Of a stretch of 15,659 nt of DNA, positions 13,373 to 15,659 are shown piece after piece. The first letter of the stretch is position 1. Every line of letters starts with the position of its first letter. The position numbers and the translations under genes were made by a program. The DNA comes from an uncultured Campylobacter sp. (GTDB lineage Bacteria; Campylobacterota; Campylobacteria; Campylobacterales; Campylobacteraceae): NCBI RefSeq assembly GCF_938045595.1, contig NZ_CALIBB010000006.1, positions 1-15,659 of the forward strand, given 5' to 3'. Below the pieces are notes generated by a model that was given only the letters and a program-made list of their open reading frames with translations, had not been told where the DNA came from and did not search any database.

Positions 13373-14071
13373 ACGCACCTTTCCGTTTAAATTTTATGAA
13401 ATTTTATCCGCGCTAAATTTGCGAAATTTTATCCGCGGAGCCTGTCCGTAGAATTAGGCTTTGCCGACGGCTTATGCGGCCTGCGTTAAAATTTCATCGC
13501 GCTCTCGCTGCGTTGCTATCTTGCCGCCTTGTAGGCTTTGTCTTTTGGCTACGTGAGGCGGACCTGCGCGCTTTGGTTTGCGTAGCGTCTTGCTGGCAAG
13601 CCTTTTCGGGCTGCGACGTGCTACGGCGGCGCCCATTCGGCTCGGCGCGCGATACTTTGCTTGTGGTATCCGCACCCGCGAATGAGAGTTTGGCGCCGCT
13701 AAAATTTTACCGGTTCTTAGCCCCATGCGATACGTCCTGTGCGCCGCAAGGGCCTGTCGCGCTCGGCTTTGCACCGCAAAGCGCTCGCCTTGTATTGGCC
13801 TAGGATGCGGCGCGAATGATTAAATTTTAACCGCACCGCCGCCGAGCCGTTTTAAAGCTCAAACGAATTTTTGAGCCGCTACGATACGTGAAAATCCAAA
13901 AAGCGTGTCTTGGCGATCAAGCTCATTTGCGCTTGCTTGCGAGCTATGCAAAAAGCGGCGCACTTGCGCTCTTTGCCGCGCCCATGCAAAAGCAACGTGT
14001 CCCTTGTCGCTCAAAGCCCATTTTCGCTTGCTCGCGCCGCCCGCCAAACCGAGGCCAAGAAGCGCGCCGTC
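13373..14071. other. 699-base spacer, G+C-rich, without a convincing gene
   Basis: This gap lies between two minus-strand genes. Open frames exist on both strands (for example 13474-13803 plus and 13472-13774 minus). They overlap each other, have no good ribosome binding sites, and translate to Arg/Ala/Ser-rich sequence typical of unconstrained G+C-rich DNA. Loose internal repeats are visible: GCTCATTTGCGCTTGCTTGCG near 13921 resembles GCCCATTTTCGCTTGCTCGCG near 14016. A 7-bp hairpin GCTCAAA/TTTGAGC (13857-13876) is followed, on the minus strand, by CTTTAAAA and could end the radA transcript. No tRNA fold was found by eye. Confidence 0.5.
13849..13876 (-). terminator. Possible distal terminator of radA
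   Basis: Read on the minus strand, GCTCAAA, a 6-base loop and TTTGAGC are followed by TTTAAAAC. It is about 195 bases beyond the radA stop codon, and the T run is short, so this is only a candidate. Confidence 0.3.
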
Positions 14072-15421
14072 TCACATCCAATCTAAAATTTGCGTGATCT
14101 CGGTAGCGTGAAAAATTTTAAGCCCCTGCGCATTTTGCGGCTTCATCGGGACGATCGCGTTTTTAAATTTCTGCATCGCAGCTTCCTTCAGGCGCGCATC
14201 GAGGTTAAAGATCTCTCTGATCTCGCCGTTTAGGCTCACCTCGCCGATGAAGACGCTTTCTTTGCTGATCGGGCGGTTTTTGAAGCTGCTTACGATCGCC
14301 GCGACGACGGCTAGATCGCACGCCGTTTCGGTGATTTTTACGCCGCCGCTTACGTTTACGAAGACGTCGTATCCGCCAAGCCCGATCTCAAGCTTGCGAT
14401 CAAGCAGCGCCAGAAGCATATCGAGGCGGTTTTTATCAAAGCCCGTGGCGCTGCGCTTGGGGTAGACGCTCTCGCACACGAGCGCTTGGATCTCCACGAC
14501 GAGCGCGCGCGTACCCTCCATCGTGATCGTGATCGCCGAGCCGCTTACCGCCTTGCCGCGCGTGAAAAATTTACTCGCGACGTCCTTGGCGCTTACGAGC
14601 CCGTGCGGCCCCATCTCGAAAATCCCCACCTCGCTCGTAGCCCCGAAGCGATTTTTAAAACCGCGTAAAATTCTAAGCTGCTTGCTCGCATCGCCCTCGA
14701 AATACAGCACCACGTCCACCATATGCTCTAATATGCGCGGGCCCGCGATCGAGCCCTCTTTGGTGATGTGGCCGATGATGAAGATCGAAATCCCGCGCGC
14801 TTTGGCAAGTCGCATCAGCTCGAAGGTGATCTCGCGCACCTGCGTGATCGAGCCCGGCGCAGAGGGGGCCTTGTCGCTAAAAAGCGTCTGGATGCTGTCG
14901 ATGACGATAAACTTATAATCCCTACGCTCCACCTCTTCAAGCACGGCGCTTAGATTTATCTCGGTGAGCAAAAACAGCTGCTCGCTTATCGCGCCCAGCC
15001 GCTGCGCACGCATTTTGATCTGGCTGGCGCTCTCTTCGCCGCTTACGTAAAGCACGGCGCGGCCGCCGCTTGCTAAATTTGCCGCGATCTTAAGCAGCAG
15101 CGTGGATTTTCCGATGCCGGGGCTGCCGCCGATTAGCACGAGTGAGCCCTCCACGACGCCGCCTCCGAGGACTAAATTTAGCTCGCTATCTTTGGTGTCG
15201 ATGCGCGAAATTTGCTCGATCTGTATCTCGCTGATCGCTTTGGCGCTTGCGGACGAGGTGCGGGCAAGCTCGCCCTCGATCTCTTTTAGCGCTTTGATCT
15301 GGGCGGGCTTGAGCTCGACGAAGCTATCGAATGCACCGCAGTCGGGGCATCTGCCGAGCCATCTGCTTTGCTGATTGCCGCAGTGCTGGCACTCAAAAAT
15401 CGTAGTTTTAATCTTCGCCAT
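14072..15421 (-). CDS. radA: DNA repair/recombination protein RadA (Sms)
   Basis: This 449-residue cytoplasmic ATPase acts in recombinational repair and branch migration. All parts are present in order: the N-terminal zinc finger CQHCGNQQSRWLGRCPDC (Cys11, 14, 25, 28), the Walker A loop GGSPGIGKST (98-107), GEESASQIKMRAQRL (128-142), the Walker B strand FIVIDSIQTL (171-180), the RadA-specific KNRFG (256-260) in the segment RGFKNRFGATSEVG, and a C-terminal Lon-protease-like domain (about 300-449) with GGYDVFVNVSGG. Full length for the family. The start has GAGGG a few bases ahead. A TATAAT box at 15470-15475 faces it. Confidence 0.97.
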   Translation of the reverse strand: MAKIKTTIFECQHCGNQQSRWLGRCPDCGAFDSFVELKPAQIKALKEIEGELARTSSASAKAISEIQIEQISRIDTKDSELNLVLGGGVVEGSLVLIGGSPGIGKSTLLLKIAANLASGGRAVLYVSGEESASQIKMRAQRLGAISEQLFLLTEINLSAVLEEVERRDYKFIVIDSIQTLFSDKAPSAPGSITQVREITFELMRLAKARGISIFIIGHITKEGSIAGPRILEHMVDVVLYFEGDASKQLRILRGFKNRFGATSEVGIFEMGPHGLVSAKDVASKFFTRGKAVSGSAITITMEGTRALVVEIQALVCESVYPKRSATGFDKNRLDMLLALLDRKLEIGLGGYDVFVNVSGGVKITETACDLAVVAAIVSSFKNRPISKESVFIGEVSLNGEIREIFNLDARLKEAAMQKFKNAIVPMKPQNAQGLKIFHATEITQILDWM

Positions 15422-15469
15422 CTTTATCCCTCGCTCATTTTGTCTAAATTTAGCCTTGAATTTTGCGAA

Positions 15470-15475
15470 ATTATA
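15470..15475 (-). promoter_or_regulatory. -10 box (TATAAT) for radA
   Basis: On the minus strand the sequence reads AAGTATAATTTCGC, a perfect TATAAT 48 bases before the radA start. The leader in between contains the small palindrome CTAAATTTAG. The divergent gene at 15633 has its own -10 box, so this spacer holds two back-to-back promoters. Confidence 0.5.
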
Positions 15476-15593
15476 CTTAAAATTTTTAAAATTTTAGCCG
15501 CCTCGTGCGCTGCGTGTCCACCAAAAAATCGTAAAAAAGCTAATTTTTAGCTAAATTTCGGCTAAATTTAAATATGTTTTAAACATTTGTAAC

Positions 15594-15599
15594 TACAAT
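15594..15599 (+). promoter_or_regulatory. -10 box (TACAAT) for the right-edge gene
   Basis: TACAAT in the context AACTACAATATAAG lies 33 bases before the ATG at 15633. Upstream bases are T-rich (AATATGTTTTAAACATTTG), with the palindrome ATGTTTTAAACAT-like sequence at about 15573-15586. Confidence 0.45.
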
Positions 15600-15632
15600 A
15601 TAAGTTTCAAATCCAGCAAGGAAGGTTTTAAG

Positions 15633-15659
15633 ATGAAGGGCAAGCTTAGTAGAAGCCAG
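15633..15659 (+). CDS. 5' end of an unidentified gene (partial)
   Basis: ATG 15633 is preceded by AAGGAAGG about 7 bases away and a -10 box 33 bases away. Nine codons are visible (MKGKLSRSQ) before the window ends. This is a good gene start by its signals but far too short to identify. Confidence 0.6.

Noticed and set aside
13472..14111. Several overlapping open frames on both strands next to radA
   Set aside because: They overlap each other, lack ribosome binding sites and give compositionally biased translations expected from G+C-rich non-coding DNA.
14247..14953. Plus-strand frames inside radA
   Set aside because: They are antisense shadows of a full, motif-complete radA.
1..15659. CRISPR array, tRNA or rRNA gene, insertion sequence or attachment site
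   Set aside because: I saw no regularly spaced repeats, cloverleaf-like sequence, transposase or integrase motif, or flanking direct repeats of the kind expected. Reading by eye could miss a divergent tRNA.

Overview
The window looks like chromosome of a Campylobacterota organism, most likely one of the higher-G+C Campylobacter species (the C. gracilis, C. showae or C. rectus type). The reasons are the AT-rich spacers full of AAATTTTAAA-like words, TATAAT/TAAAAT -10 boxes without clear -35 boxes, ThyX instead of ThyA, an RdxA-type nitroreductase, and PEB1-like solute-binding proteins. The species assignment is inference. I see no tRNA, rRNA, CRISPR array, transposase or phage gene.

Layout, left to right: the last codons of an unidentified gene, ending in a hairpin terminator (1-94); a long spacer and a small cysteine-rich lipoprotein gene (610-981); two tandem Na+-coupled NSS-family transporters on the minus strand (1470-2813 and 3201-4550); then a plus-strand run. 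That run holds an RdxA-like nitroreductase (4672-5301), thyX (5428-6063), an unknown 248-residue protein (6099-6845), a DJ-1/PfpI-family protein (7071-7667), an AT-rich membrane-anchored unknown (7749-8360), ung (8665-9360) and three periplasmic amino-acid-binding-protein paralogues of exactly 268 codons each (9534-12408). The right end is on the minus strand: an unknown multi-pass membrane protein (12629-13372), a 699-base non-coding gap and radA (14072-15421). A rightward gene begins at 15633 and is cut by the window edge.

Functional themes are amino-acid uptake (two NSS symporters, three binding proteins) and thymidylate or uracil and DNA maintenance (ThyX, Ung, RadA). There is no single obvious operon-encoded new system. 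The most unusual block is the array of three binding proteins. It has no permease or ATPase gene in the window, all three share a C-terminal tail and a cysteine pair, and the middle copy has Asn where the other two have the Asp expected to contact the ligand amino group. The tandem NSS pair is also notable: nearly identical N-termini, very different base composition, and a different residue at a substrate-site position.
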